Notes under the pieces: generated by a model | What the model saw: only the letters and a program-made list of their open reading frames with translations | Told to the model about the DNA's origin: nothing | Databases searched by the model: none | Part shown: piece after piece, positions 55,024 to 62,997 of the stretch | How positions within the stretch are numbered: position 1 is the stretch's first letter | How the letters are laid out: the number at the start of each line of letters is the position of its first letter | Translations under genes and position numbers: made by a program | Source of the DNA: Alphaproteobacteria bacterium | Lineage (GTDB): Bacteria > Pseudomonadota > Alphaproteobacteria > Sphingomonadales > Sphingomonadaceae | Length of the DNA stretch: 64,000 nucleotides | Direction: 5' to 3' | NCBI GenBank assembly: GCA_030424845.1 | Contig: JAUHWC010000004.1 | Span: forward strand, 354,135 to 418,134

Positions 55024-55917
55024 TCAGCCTCGGCGCCTTGCCCGCCACACCTTCCACAGGACCGCCGGGGCAGAAAGCACGGGATGCTTTTCCCGCCACG
55101 GGGTGACGTCAACCTTCACGCCGGTGTGCCGTTCCACCTTCCACGCCGCATAGCGGCCCGCTCCATCGAAGGTGCGCGTGGCCCGAAGCAGGCGTGCGAT
55201 GTTGATCGCTTTTCCAAGGCGGCGGCGGCGCTTCCACCAGCCGAGCACGCGGCGGCGCTGCGCTTGCGGCATGGCCGGGGTGAGCACATCTCCCCTTGCG
55301 GCAAGGGCAATGCCCTCCGCTTCCAGCGCGGCGGGCAGAAGCCCGGCGAAATGCGCGGCATTGGCTTCGAGGATGGCATTCTCGCGTCCCGGCTTTTCCA
55401 CCCGCAGTTCGGCCTTGTAGGTCGCGCGGAAGAGCGCCCGCCAATAGTCCTCCTCCGTCCCGCTCGCAGGCCCGACCGCAACCGCCAGGCGCGCTGCGGT
55501 GCGTGCGGCATAGGCCAGCGCCGAGAGGACCTTGTCCTGTGCGGCGGCATCCCTTGCGAAGACCACGGCGCTAGGCTGCACGAAGCGCGCCCATATGGTG
55601 GTATCGCGGCTTTCGCCCCGGCACGCCGCGGCGAATTTCGCCAGCGTCATGGTGGCGATCTTGGCGCGCAGGGTTTCGCCATCATGCATCCATTCGCGAT
55701 AGGATACACGCGGCCACATGCCCTTTTCGGCCTCGCCCGTAGTCAGCACGTAATAATCGATCACCCCTTCCAGCAAGCCAGTGCGCAGGTTGGAGCCATA
55801 GAACAGCACCGCCTCTCCGCCTGCTTCATCGGCAAGGCGCGCGGCGAACTGGCGAATGGCAGGGTGGACGTCGCGTTGCAGCGCCACGCCGATGCGTGCG
55901 CCGAGCGTGCTGCTCAC
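55024..55917 (-). CDS. unknown protein with nucleotidyltransferase-like start, partner of the lipid kinase
   Basis: A 297-residue protein I cannot assign firmly. The segment EAVLFYGSNLRTGLLEGVID resembles the GS-x9-D region of nucleotidyltransferase folds. The middle is Ala-rich helical and the C-terminus is strongly basic (RRRVLGWWKRRRRL), suggesting contact with membrane phospholipid or nucleic acid. Its start overlaps the stop of the diacylglycerol-kinase-type gene by four bases, so the two are probably one functional unit. Confidence 0.65.
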   Translation of the reverse strand: MSSTLGARIGVALQRDVHPAIRQFAARLADEAGGEAVLFYGSNLRTGLLEGVIDYYVLTTGEAEKGMWPRVSYREWMHDGETLRAKIATMTLAKFAAACRGESRDTTIWARFVQPSAVVFARDAAAQDKVLSALAYAARTAARLAVAVGPASGTEEDYWRALFRATYKAELRVEKPGRENAILEANAAHFAGLLPAALEAEGIALAARGDVLTPAMPQAQRRRVLGWWKRRRRLGKAINIARLLRATRTFDGAGRYAAWKVERHTGVKVDVTPWREKHPVLSAPAVLWKVWRARRRG

Positions 55918-56942
55918 GGGACGATAAAGCGCAGGCGCGGACCCGCCGTGACGCTGTAATGGCCGGGCGGAAAGGCTTCGCCATCAAGGATGAAGCGATC
56001 GGCGATATCGAAATCGAAGGCATCCATGCCATGGGTATGGAAGCCCCTCCGGCGCGTGCCGTCCCCGGCCTTGCCGCGGAAGATCGCCGGCAGGCGCAGC
56101 AGCAGGCGACGGCGCGAATTGTCGAACACCGCCATGCGGATTTCGCCCTCGATATCGCGGAAGGGACGCAAGCCCGCCGGGAAGCGGCGCAGGGTCGATG
56201 CGAACATGAAATAACGTTCGGAGAAGGCACCGCCACCAGCGTGCTCGATCTCCCAGCCGTCCTTCTGGCGCAAACGCATGCGCGTGCCGCGACGCCAGGG
56301 GTTGTCCTTGCCGCCGAAGAAGGCCTGCAGCCCGCTCCAGACCGCGGTCACGCCCACGGCCGCGGCATTGAACGCGCCGAAGTTGTGCGCATCCTGGCCA
56401 AGGCTGATGGCATAGGTATAGGCCCCGGCCCCAAGCACGAAGCCGCGCACCTGGGCATTGGCCTTGTCGCGCTGGGATACCACCAGCGGCCGCCGGATCA
56501 CGGCACTGTCCCGCTTGGAACTGGCCAGCGCATCGGCCAGTGTCCAGCCTTCGGGAATACCAAGGTCATGCGCCAGGGCATTGGTCTTGCCGCTGGGCAG
56601 GAGGATCAGTGTCGGCCAGCTCTCGCCAAATGCACTTGCGCCGCAGGTCAGCACGTCGCGCACGGTCCCGTCACCGCCGTCGATGGCGATATAGTCAACA
56701 CCCTTGGCCGCAAAGTCGGCGAGGATATCGAACAACTCGCTGCGCTTTTCCGGCGCTGCGACAATCACCCCGTGCGGATCGTCCTGCCGTGCGCGCGAAC
56801 CTTCGTTGCCGTGGCTGTGCGGATTGCGGATCAGCCCCACCAGCGGCTCGCTGCGGGCAGGCGCCATGGATGGCCCGCTCGCCATCTGCTCCGCCGCATC
56901 GACTTGCGGCAGGCTGTCAAAAAGGTGGATCGCTCCGTGCAT
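55914..56942 (-). CDS. diacylglycerol kinase-family lipid kinase
   Basis: A 342-residue protein with the DAGK catalytic domain: LVGLIRNPHSHGN near residue 35 and the nucleotide-binding IAIDGGDGTVRDVLT near residue 85, then LPSGKTNALAHDLG. It would phosphorylate a diacylglycerol, sphingoid base or similar lipid. The Sphingomonadales make sphingolipids, so a sphingosine-type substrate is possible; that is inference. Confidence 0.85.
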   Translation of the reverse strand: MHGAIHLFDSLPQVDAAEQMASGPSMAPARSEPLVGLIRNPHSHGNEGSRARQDDPHGVIVAAPEKRSELFDILADFAAKGVDYIAIDGGDGTVRDVLTCGASAFGESWPTLILLPSGKTNALAHDLGIPEGWTLADALASSKRDSAVIRRPLVVSQRDKANAQVRGFVLGAGAYTYAISLGQDAHNFGAFNAAAVGVTAVWSGLQAFFGGKDNPWRRGTRMRLRQKDGWEIEHAGGGAFSERYFMFASTLRRFPAGLRPFRDIEGEIRMAVFDNSRRRLLLRLPAIFRGKAGDGTRRRGFHTHGMDAFDFDIADRFILDGEAFPPGHYSVTAGPRLRFIVP

Positions 56943-57168
56943 GGTGCCGCCTTACCCGTTAACCGGCCAGAATTACTACGGCTTTGTGCAATTGGCCGCC
57001 ATATGTCGTGAAACTACAACAGTCCGCCAGTCCCGATGGCGCATTCTTGCCACACTAAACGCCCTCGGCGCCCTGCAGCCCGGCAAAGATAGGTTTTACC
57101 GTGCAACTGGCAAGCCTTGCCTGCACATTCGCTGGCATAGCGCGCGACAGAGCGATAGAAAGTGCCCC

Positions 57169-58368
57169 ATGCTGACAGAAAACCTGCTTGCCGCAGCCCG
57201 AGAGATCGAACCGCGCATCACCGCGCTTCGCCGTGCCATCCATGCCGAGCCCGAACTGGGCCTCGAAACCCCGCTCACCCTTGCCAAGGTGCGCACCGAG
57301 CTGGCTGACCTGCCACTGGAATGGAAGGAAGGCACCTCCGCCACGGGCGCCGTCGCCATCCTCAAGGGCGGGAAGCCCGGCAAGGCCGCCTTGCTGCGCG
57401 GCGACATGGACGCGCTGCCGATGCAGGAAGAAACAGGCCTGCCCTTTGCCTCCACCATCCCCGGCAGGATGCATGCCTGCGGGCATGACACGCACACCGC
57501 CATGCTGGCAGGGGCTGCGCGGATCCTGGCTGCGCGACAGGCCGAGCTGCCCGGCGAAGTGCGCTTCATGTTCCAGCCGGGCGAGGAAGGCTTCCACGGC
57601 GCGCGCTACATGATCGAGGACGGGCTGCTCGATCCCATGCCCGATGCTGCCTTTGCCCTCCACATCATGCCCAATTCGCCGCATGGCGTGATCGCCGGCA
57701 AGGTGGGCGCGATGCTGGCGGCAGCGGACCAGTTCCAGATCACCGTCAAGGGCGCAGGCGGCCATGCCAGCCTGCCGCATGACACGCGCGATCCCGTCCC
57801 CGTGGCCGCCGAGATCGTGCTTGCCCTGCAGACAATGGTGACGCGCCGCTTTTCTGCCGCCGAGGCTACCGTGGTTACCGTCACCCGTCTCGATGCGGGC
57901 ACGGCGCACAACATCATCGCCGATGACGCAATGCTGCGCGGCACGATCCGCACCCTGTCTGCCGAACGGCGCGAGGCGGTGCATGAAGCCATGCGCGAAA
58001 CCGCCCGCCATATTGCCGAGGCCCATCGCTGCTATGCCGAAGTGGTGATCGAGGAAGGCTTTCCCGTCACCTTGAACGATGCGCGCGCGATCGACCTTGC
58101 GCGCAAGGTGGCAATGGAACTGGGTGGCGAGGCAGGCTGGCAGGAACTGTCCCACTCGCTGATGGGCGCGGAAGACTTCTCCTATGTCCTCGAGAACGTA
58201 CCCGGCGCCATGCTGTTTCTCGGCGTGGCGGAAGACGGGGCGGACTGGAAGGGCTGCTGCGGCATACACTCCAACCGCATGATGGTGGATGAAAGCGTGC
58301 TGCCCAAGGGCTCCGCCTATCTTGCTGCTTGTGCCTTGAAATTCCTCGAGGAAGGCTGGGCAGGGTAA
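57169..58368 (+). CDS. M20-family amidohydrolase (hippurate hydrolase type)
   Basis: A 399-residue zinc-dependent M20D peptidase/amidohydrolase that cleaves N-acyl amino acids. RRAIHAEPELGLE at the N-terminus, MHACGHDTHTAMLAG with Cys and His metal ligands near residue 105, FQPGEEGFHGARYMIEDG with Glu near residue 140, and LMGAEDFSY near the C-terminus are all family motifs. Cytoplasmic; no leader. Divergent from the lipid kinase across 226 bases with no other gene. Confidence 0.94.
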   Translation: MLTENLLAAAREIEPRITALRRAIHAEPELGLETPLTLAKVRTELADLPLEWKEGTSATGAVAILKGGKPGKAALLRGDMDALPMQEETGLPFASTIPGRMHACGHDTHTAMLAGAARILAARQAELPGEVRFMFQPGEEGFHGARYMIEDGLLDPMPDAAFALHIMPNSPHGVIAGKVGAMLAAADQFQITVKGAGGHASLPHDTRDPVPVAAEIVLALQTMVTRRFSAAEATVVTVTRLDAGTAHNIIADDAMLRGTIRTLSAERREAVHEAMRETARHIAEAHRCYAEVVIEEGFPVTLNDARAIDLARKVAMELGGEAGWQELSHSLMGAEDFSYVLENVPGAMLFLGVAEDGADWKGCCGIHSNRMMVDESVLPKGSAYLAACALKFLEEGWAG

Positions 58369-58416
58369 GCGACATGCGCGGTTGACCCCTGGCCCTGACC
58401 GCCTAGAGCACAAGCC

Positions 58417-59220
58417 ATGCTGCACCTTCTCAAGAACGCCCTCAAGGAACCCTCGATCTTCCCGGAAGCGGCGAACTGGCTCTTCACGCGTCACGTGTTG
58501 CGCAGCGAGCCGACGCGTGAGCATTACGGCGTGCAGATCGGCAGTTTCGTGGATTTCAGCGAATACCATACCTTCCGCGCCACCATCGCGCCGGAGGAAC
58601 ATGCCTTTCTCAAGGACTTCGACATCGGCCCCGGTGCCGTGCTCGACATAGGGGCCAATCTCGGCATGTTCAGTTGCCTTGTCGCGCAGTTGCGTCCCGG
58701 CAGGCGCATCCTCGCCTTCGAGCCCGGCCCGTCCACCTTCCCCGCCCTGCAGTCCAGCGTGCGTCGCAATGGCGCGAATGTGGAATGCCATCGCCTTGCC
58801 CTGAGCGACCGCGATGGCGAGGTCGTGTTTGCCATGCGCGAGAATGCGCGGGCCAATTCCTCCATCTCCACCGATGGCGAAGGCGTGCGCGTGCCGACCA
58901 GGACGCTGGACAGCGTGGTGGCGGAATTCGGCATTGCCGAGATCGGCCTGCTGAAGATCGACACCGAGGGCTTTGAAACGCCTGTGCTGCAAGGCGCCAC
59001 GCGCGTGCTGAATGAAATCCGCCCCTCGGTGATCTATTTCGAGGTCTGCCCCACGCTTACCCGCCGCGCCGGCTTTGACCCTTCAGGCCCGGCACAGATC
59101 CTTGCCGACGCAGGCTACGCCTTGCGCGAGTTGCGCCTTGACGGATCGCTCGGCCCGGTCACGCCGGAGTTGGCACAAGGGCAGGAACTGGCCAACTGGG
59201 TGGCCTTGGCAAGAGCCTGA
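58417..59220 (+). CDS. FkbM-family methyltransferase
   Basis: A 267-residue SAM-dependent methyltransferase. Motif I is AVLDIGANLGMFSCLVAQL near residue 75, motif II ILAFEPGPSTFPALQ, and the FkbM signature is GLLKIDTEGFETPVLQGA near residue 185. Family members O-methylate sugars or polyketides. The stop codon is immediately followed by the first tRNA-Arg end copy at 59221, so the gene is at the very edge of the probable integration site. Confidence 0.9.
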   Translation: MLHLLKNALKEPSIFPEAANWLFTRHVLRSEPTREHYGVQIGSFVDFSEYHTFRATIAPEEHAFLKDFDIGPGAVLDIGANLGMFSCLVAQLRPGRRILAFEPGPSTFPALQSSVRRNGANVECHRLALSDRDGEVVFAMRENARANSSISTDGEGVRVPTRTLDSVVAEFGIAEIGLLKIDTEGFETPVLQGATRVLNEIRPSVIYFEVCPTLTRRAGFDPSGPAQILADAGYALRELRLDGSLGPVTPELAQGQELANWVALARA

Positions 59221-59239
59221 TGGCGCACCCGACAGGATT
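59221..59239 (-). repeat. 19-bp copy of a tRNA-Arg 3' end
   Basis: TGGCGCACCCGACAGGATT here is identical to the start of the longer tRNA-Arg fragment at 59350; read on the minus strand it is the acceptor 3' strand with encoded CCA. It begins one base after the FkbM stop codon. The 110 bases between the two copies hold no gene. Confidence 0.85.
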
Positions 59240-59349
59240 GTGCTCCGCTTCGCTTCGCACGTCTCCGGCGCCCAAGCGCCTCCGACTCCGAACAGGTCTC
59301 GTCTCCGTGGATACGCCAAGGGCGAGGCTCCCCTAAGGAACCCCGCCCT

Positions 59350-59399
59350 TGGCGCACCCGACAGGATTCGAACCTGTGGCCTCTGCCTTCGGAGGGCGG
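59350..59399 (-). pseudogene. 3' half of tRNA-Arg(CCG): probable integration-site fragment
   Basis: Read on the minus strand this is the anticodon loop (CTCCGAA), 3' anticodon stem, variable loop, T arm (GGTTCGAATCC), acceptor 3' strand CGGGTGC, discriminator G and CCA of a tRNA-Arg(CCG). The 5' half is absent: to the right AT-rich unrelated DNA begins. Such 3' fragments are left where tyrosine-integrase elements insert in tRNA genes; the complete gene would lie at the far, right-hand end of the element, outside the window. Confidence 0.8.
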
Positions 59400-60243
59400 T
59401 TGTCTGTTATTTTATTACCCTATTATCATAGGCTTATGGCTTGTAATTTGGCCGCGCGCCCGATTTTTGCCTAAGGTCAGTTCGGATTTTGAGTATGAAA
59501 CGCCTCTCCTCTGACTTGCCTACACTCCGCAATCCTGCGCCTGGATGGCGTCAGTTCATATCGTTGAATTCCCGAAATTTGTTGCAAAACTCCGTGGATT
59601 GGCGAATTGGGCTCGCGTCAACCAAACCTACAAGCGCCACGCAACTTAATTTTGGATCAGGCTCCAAGAAAGAAGTTTATACCCAGCGGTGATCGCGCCG
59701 ACAGCGCTTCCAACGCAAGGCCCAAGGGCTGGCAACCAGGGCGCAGGCCAGATCTCCGCTGGTGGGCGAAACGCGCCAGGCAGTAGTGTGGCTTCCGTCA
59801 ACGTTACCAAATGCCGTGCAATTCATTGCTGGCCCTTCAACAAGAACATGCCCCGAGGAGCAACGGCCGGTCGGCCGACCCACAAGTTTCACAAAAGCAT
59901 CTCGGTCTTCCCCCGCGCTAGCATCAGGGCCAAGTTGGTGGCTTCGGCAGGCTACATCTATCTTGCATGCCGCAACATCCGAGAGCCCGATCCGCAGACG
60001 TTGGGTACGACGAATGAAGCCGCTCCCATCCTAAACAGATGTGGGATTACAGTTTGCCTATTGATTTGCAGGCATAACTGCATTGGCGGCGCAAGCGTAG
60101 AACTATAAAATGCAAGGAAAATCGCCAATTCTCTTCAGCCAAATATAGACATGGACCAAAGTCGGATTTGCATACCGCAGTTTCCATGTTAAGCCGTAGC
60201 TGCTCTGAAAAATAATAATGAGCGTTCTCAACGGGAGGATCCT
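59400..60243. other. 844 bases without a recognisable gene, AT-richer
   Basis: Several short open frames exist on both strands, but none has family similarity I recognise, a good ribosome site or consistent codon use, and they overlap each other. The composition changes abruptly at about 59400 (T/A-rich runs such as GTTATTTTATTACC). The last 130 bases hold the rhodopsin promoter and its CGGGAGGATCCT ribosome site. Could contain decayed island genes. Confidence 0.5.
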
Positions 60244-60993
60244 ATGGAGGCAATATCGGTTTTCCAGTTTTCACTGGTTTACAACTCATTCTCATTTACC
60301 TTTGCAACTATGGCGGCTGCCACGCTCTTTCTTTGGCTTGGGCGTTCACAAGTTTCGAAAAACTACAAAACTGCTGTGACGATTTCTGGCCTCGTTTGCG
60401 CGATCGCCGCATACCACTATTGGAGGATTTTCGATAGCTGGGACGCCGCTTACGATGTTACGAACGGGGTCATCACCGCTACAGGCTACGCCTTCAACGA
60501 TGCATACCGTTACGTCGACTGGTTGCTAACGGTCCCGCTCCTTCTAATTGAGTTGGTTCTGGTAATGCGCTTGAGCCGCGAAGAAACTGTAAGCAAAGCG
60601 ACTAAGCTTGGTTTCGCCGCAGCCTTGATGATTGTCCTCGGGTATCCTGGCGAAATTGCGACTGATATACAGACGCGCGTGATCTGGGGTACGCTCTCGG
60701 CGATCCCGTTCTTGTACATTGTATATGAATTGTTCAGCGGCCTTGGCGCATCCATTGAGCGGCAGCCCGAGAATGTGAAGGGCCTAGTAAAAAAGGCCCG
60801 TCTTCTGACCTTCGCATCTTGGGGATTTTATCCCATCGTCTACATGGCGCCCTATGCCGAAATCTCCGGCGCAACTGCGACAACGGCCATTCAAATTGGC
60901 TACACGATTGCTGACCTTGTTGCCAAAGCAGGCGTAGGCGTGCTGATTTGGGTCATTGCCGTTCGCAAATCAGAAGCCGAACAAGGCGCTTAA
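60244..60993 (+). CDS. xanthorhodopsin-type light-driven proton pump
   Basis: A 249-residue, seven-helix microbial rhodopsin. Helix C reads YRYVDWLLTVPLLLIELVLV: Asp92 (proton acceptor), Thr96 and Glu103 (donor) form the DTE motif of outward proton pumps. His58 in AAYHYWRIF pairs with the acceptor. Lys228 in DLVAKAGVGVL binds retinal. Leu100 at the tuning position predicts green absorption. Gly149 in RVIWGTLSAIPF matches the glycine that opens the carotenoid-antenna pocket of xanthorhodopsin. GGGAGG precedes the ATG. Followed by the retinal-forming blh gene. Confidence 0.96.
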   Translation: MEAISVFQFSLVYNSFSFTFATMAAATLFLWLGRSQVSKNYKTAVTISGLVCAIAAYHYWRIFDSWDAAYDVTNGVITATGYAFNDAYRYVDWLLTVPLLLIELVLVMRLSREETVSKATKLGFAAALMIVLGYPGEIATDIQTRVIWGTLSAIPFLYIVYELFSGLGASIERQPENVKGLVKKARLLTFASWGFYPIVYMAPYAEISGATATTAIQIGYTIADLVAKAGVGVLIWVIAVRKSEAEQGA

Positions 60994-61011
60994 GAACCGG
61001 CCAACTTGCGA

Positions 61012-61971
61012 ATGGAAACTTTCGCAGCATTGTCCTTGAACAGAGAAGCCGCCGCCCCTTCAGCAGGGGCGGCGGTTCCTTTTATATTTTGGCCCGCTCT
61101 CGTCGGGGGCTTGGCCTTTTCGATTTGGGGGGGGAGCTTCGACACCAACCTAACGCTCGCGGCCGCTGCTGTCCTTATGCTTTTTGTTGGATTGCCTCAC
61201 GGAGCCTATGACCTTGCGGTTGCATCTCATGCGTTTTCCTTAGGCAAAAAGCCGGCCGCTCTGATTTTTAGCATTTACCTTTCAACCTCATTTTTTATGC
61301 TAGCAATGTGGTCCAGCGATCCGATAGCTACCCTCGTTCTTTTCCTGACTTTTTCTGCAATACATTTTGGCGATGATTGGCAGATGCTGGAATCGGGCCT
61401 GCTAAGGTTCCTTGCGGGCGCAAGCATTGTTTGCATCCCCACTTTCTTTCAAACAGAGGCCGTGCTCGTTTTATTCAGGGCGCTGGCTCAAAATGAAATT
61501 AGGTGGGTTGTGGCTGTCTTGATCGCTGCCACCCCAGTTGCAATTTTGGTTACGGCAGTTGGAATGACGATCTCCTGGCGGAGGGGAAACAAGGCTTGGG
61601 TATGTGCCCAAACTGCATCTTTAATTGGGCTGGCTGTACTTCCGCCACAAGTCGGGTTTCTCCTTTATTTTGGCTTTCTTCACTCTCCTCTCCACATGAG
61701 AGAGGTTGTTATAATGCTGCCAAGTTGGTCAAAAAAACGTTTCTGGTTCTACGGAACTCTTATTTGCCTTGGGTGTCTTGTTGTCGCAACTCTGCTGTTA
61801 CCTGATTTGATATCTGGCAAATCAAAGGAGATGTCGGCCGAAGCGTTCAGACTACTTTCTATCCTTGCTGCACCGCACTTAGTTCTCACGCTTGCTATGC
61901 GCTCCGATACCAGTCGGCGGAAGATTTTAACTTATTTTTCACAAAACGACCCAGCAGCAGGCAAGCGCTGA
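61012..61971 (+). CDS. blh: Brp/Blh-type beta-carotene 15,15'-dioxygenase
   Basis: A membrane enzyme cleaving beta-carotene into two retinals, the chromophore of the preceding rhodopsin. Iron-binding His residues are in VGLPHGAYDLA, SAIHFGDDW, GFLHSPLHM and AAPHLVLTLA, the family pattern. The start is uncertain: ATG at 61012 gives 319 residues but is upstream of a terminator hairpin and lacks a ribosome site, whereas TTG at 61111 (behind GTCGGGGGC) gives 286. Codon use is AT-richer than in the core genes. Confidence 0.92.
   Translation: METFAALSLNREAAAPSAGAAVPFIFWPALVGGLAFSIWGGSFDTNLTLAAAAVLMLFVGLPHGAYDLAVASHAFSLGKKPAALIFSIYLSTSFFMLAMWSSDPIATLVLFLTFSAIHFGDDWQMLESGLLRFLAGASIVCIPTFFQTEAVLVLFRALAQNEIRWVVAVLIAATPVAILVTAVGMTISWRRGNKAWVCAQTASLIGLAVLPPQVGFLLYFGFLHSPLHMREVVIMLPSWSKKRFWFYGTLICLGCLVVATLLLPDLISGKSKEMSAEAFRLLSILAAPHLVLTLAMRSDTSRRKILTYFSQNDPAAGKR
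61047..61090 (+). terminator. Rho-independent terminator between rhodopsin and blh
   Basis: GCCGCCGCCCC pairs with GGGGCGGCGGT (ten G-C pairs plus G-T and A-T closing pairs, 61047-61058 with 61066-61077) around a 7-base loop, then TTCCTTTTATATTTT. It lies 54 bases after the rhodopsin stop and inside the longest blh reading frame, so either blh starts later or some transcripts read through. Confidence 0.85.
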
Positions 61972-62058
61972 ATTATGCGGCAGGCCGCTCGATGGGGGCT
62001 GGACAATGTCAATAGGCTGGGCGGCCAACCCCGCTAGTTGCGGATCCGTACCTAAGGT

Positions 62059-62691
62059 CTAGTTGCCGATTTCAATCATGACCTCGTTGCGTCGCATGAA
62101 CGGTAGCGTCCAAGGTGCATTATAAAAGGCGTATGTTGGATGACCTTGGGGTCTAAAACCTTCCCGCTCGAGATAGGCGAGCAACTGCTCTGTATGTTCG
62201 TCGAGCGAAGTCTGGTTGCCGAAACCTGAAAACTGGATCGCAGCAAAGCGACTGGAGGGCACTTCGATCAACTGAACTTCTGGATTTACCGGCTGAGGGA
62301 GCGTTGCCATAGTATATTCCGAAGGCATGACGAAACGGACTTTCCACGAAGCGCCATCGCTCTGTTGAGTGACCGGCGCAGTCATCGCAATCGTCTCGTT
62401 GGCCTGCTGCGTCACCGGCGCGGTCATTGCCACATTTTCTGAGGCGAGGTTATTACCGAAGATATAGTCTGCGATTACGCGAAAACCGTCTCCGATGGCA
62501 TCTTCGCGTTCGCCTTCGACGTCCGCTTCGGCAACGATCATCGCTCCATAACGACGAATTTCGATCTGCCCCTCGCTGGCGACCACATCGTAAGCGGGTG
62601 TTTCAACGTTATTCGCCACAAGGCTCCAAGCGAAGGCTACTAGGCAAACGAGTACGCCCAGCGCAGCTAGAATGATTAAAACCTTTTTCAT
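62059..62691 (-). CDS. SOUL-family heme-binding-type protein
   Basis: A 210-residue protein with an N-terminal membrane anchor or signal (MKKVLIILAALGVLVCLVAF) and a SOUL/HBP domain. IEIRRYGAMIVAEADVEGER and the motif MTAPVTQQ, which occurs twice within 20 residues (VAMTAPVTQQ and IAMTAPVTQQ), are family features. Known members bind heme or porphyrins weakly. It is convergent with blh with 87 bases between. Placement near the rhodopsin suggests, but does not prove, a link to light exposure. Confidence 0.88.
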   Translation of the reverse strand: MKKVLIILAALGVLVCLVAFAWSLVANNVETPAYDVVASEGQIEIRRYGAMIVAEADVEGEREDAIGDGFRVIADYIFGNNLASENVAMTAPVTQQANETIAMTAPVTQQSDGASWKVRFVMPSEYTMATLPQPVNPEVQLIEVPSSRFAAIQFSGFGNQTSLDEHTEQLLAYLEREGFRPQGHPTYAFYNAPWTLPFMRRNEVMIEIGN

Positions 62692-62997
62692 ATGCGGTCC
62701 TGTGGCTCAGTGGCCGATGGTATCCAGCTCACTAGAGCCTTTCTTAGGGGCGCTCATCGGCTGCCAAGGGGAAAGTAGAAATGACGAGCAGAAATTAGGA
62801 TCAAAAGACAATCGAATGCAGATCGGTTTAGGCTCCCCTCCTGCCACTGATAGAAATTGCGCCCCTCTTCAGTCTGGTCAACGCGCTAGGTAAATTCAGC
62901 CCCCAGAGAAACCCATTCTCCCTGCTCCTTTTGGTAGAGCGCCCCCGAGCGGACAGCGGTTGAAAAATCCTTCTTAAGAGAGACTACATCGCAAAAA
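62692..62997. other. intergenic region with no recognised element
   Basis: Downstream of the proline-rich gene and upstream of the SOUL gene, both minus strand. Open frames here are short and show no family or ribosome-site support. I see no terminator hairpin with a T-run and no tRNA. Confidence 0.5.

Noticed and set aside
59489..60108. Overlapping short frames right of the tRNA-Arg fragment
   Set aside because: Three frames overlap on two strands with no start signal, family match or consistent codon bias.
62672..62893. 73-codon plus-strand frame
   Set aside because: Starts inside the SOUL signal-peptide region on the opposite strand and has no ribosome site or family features.
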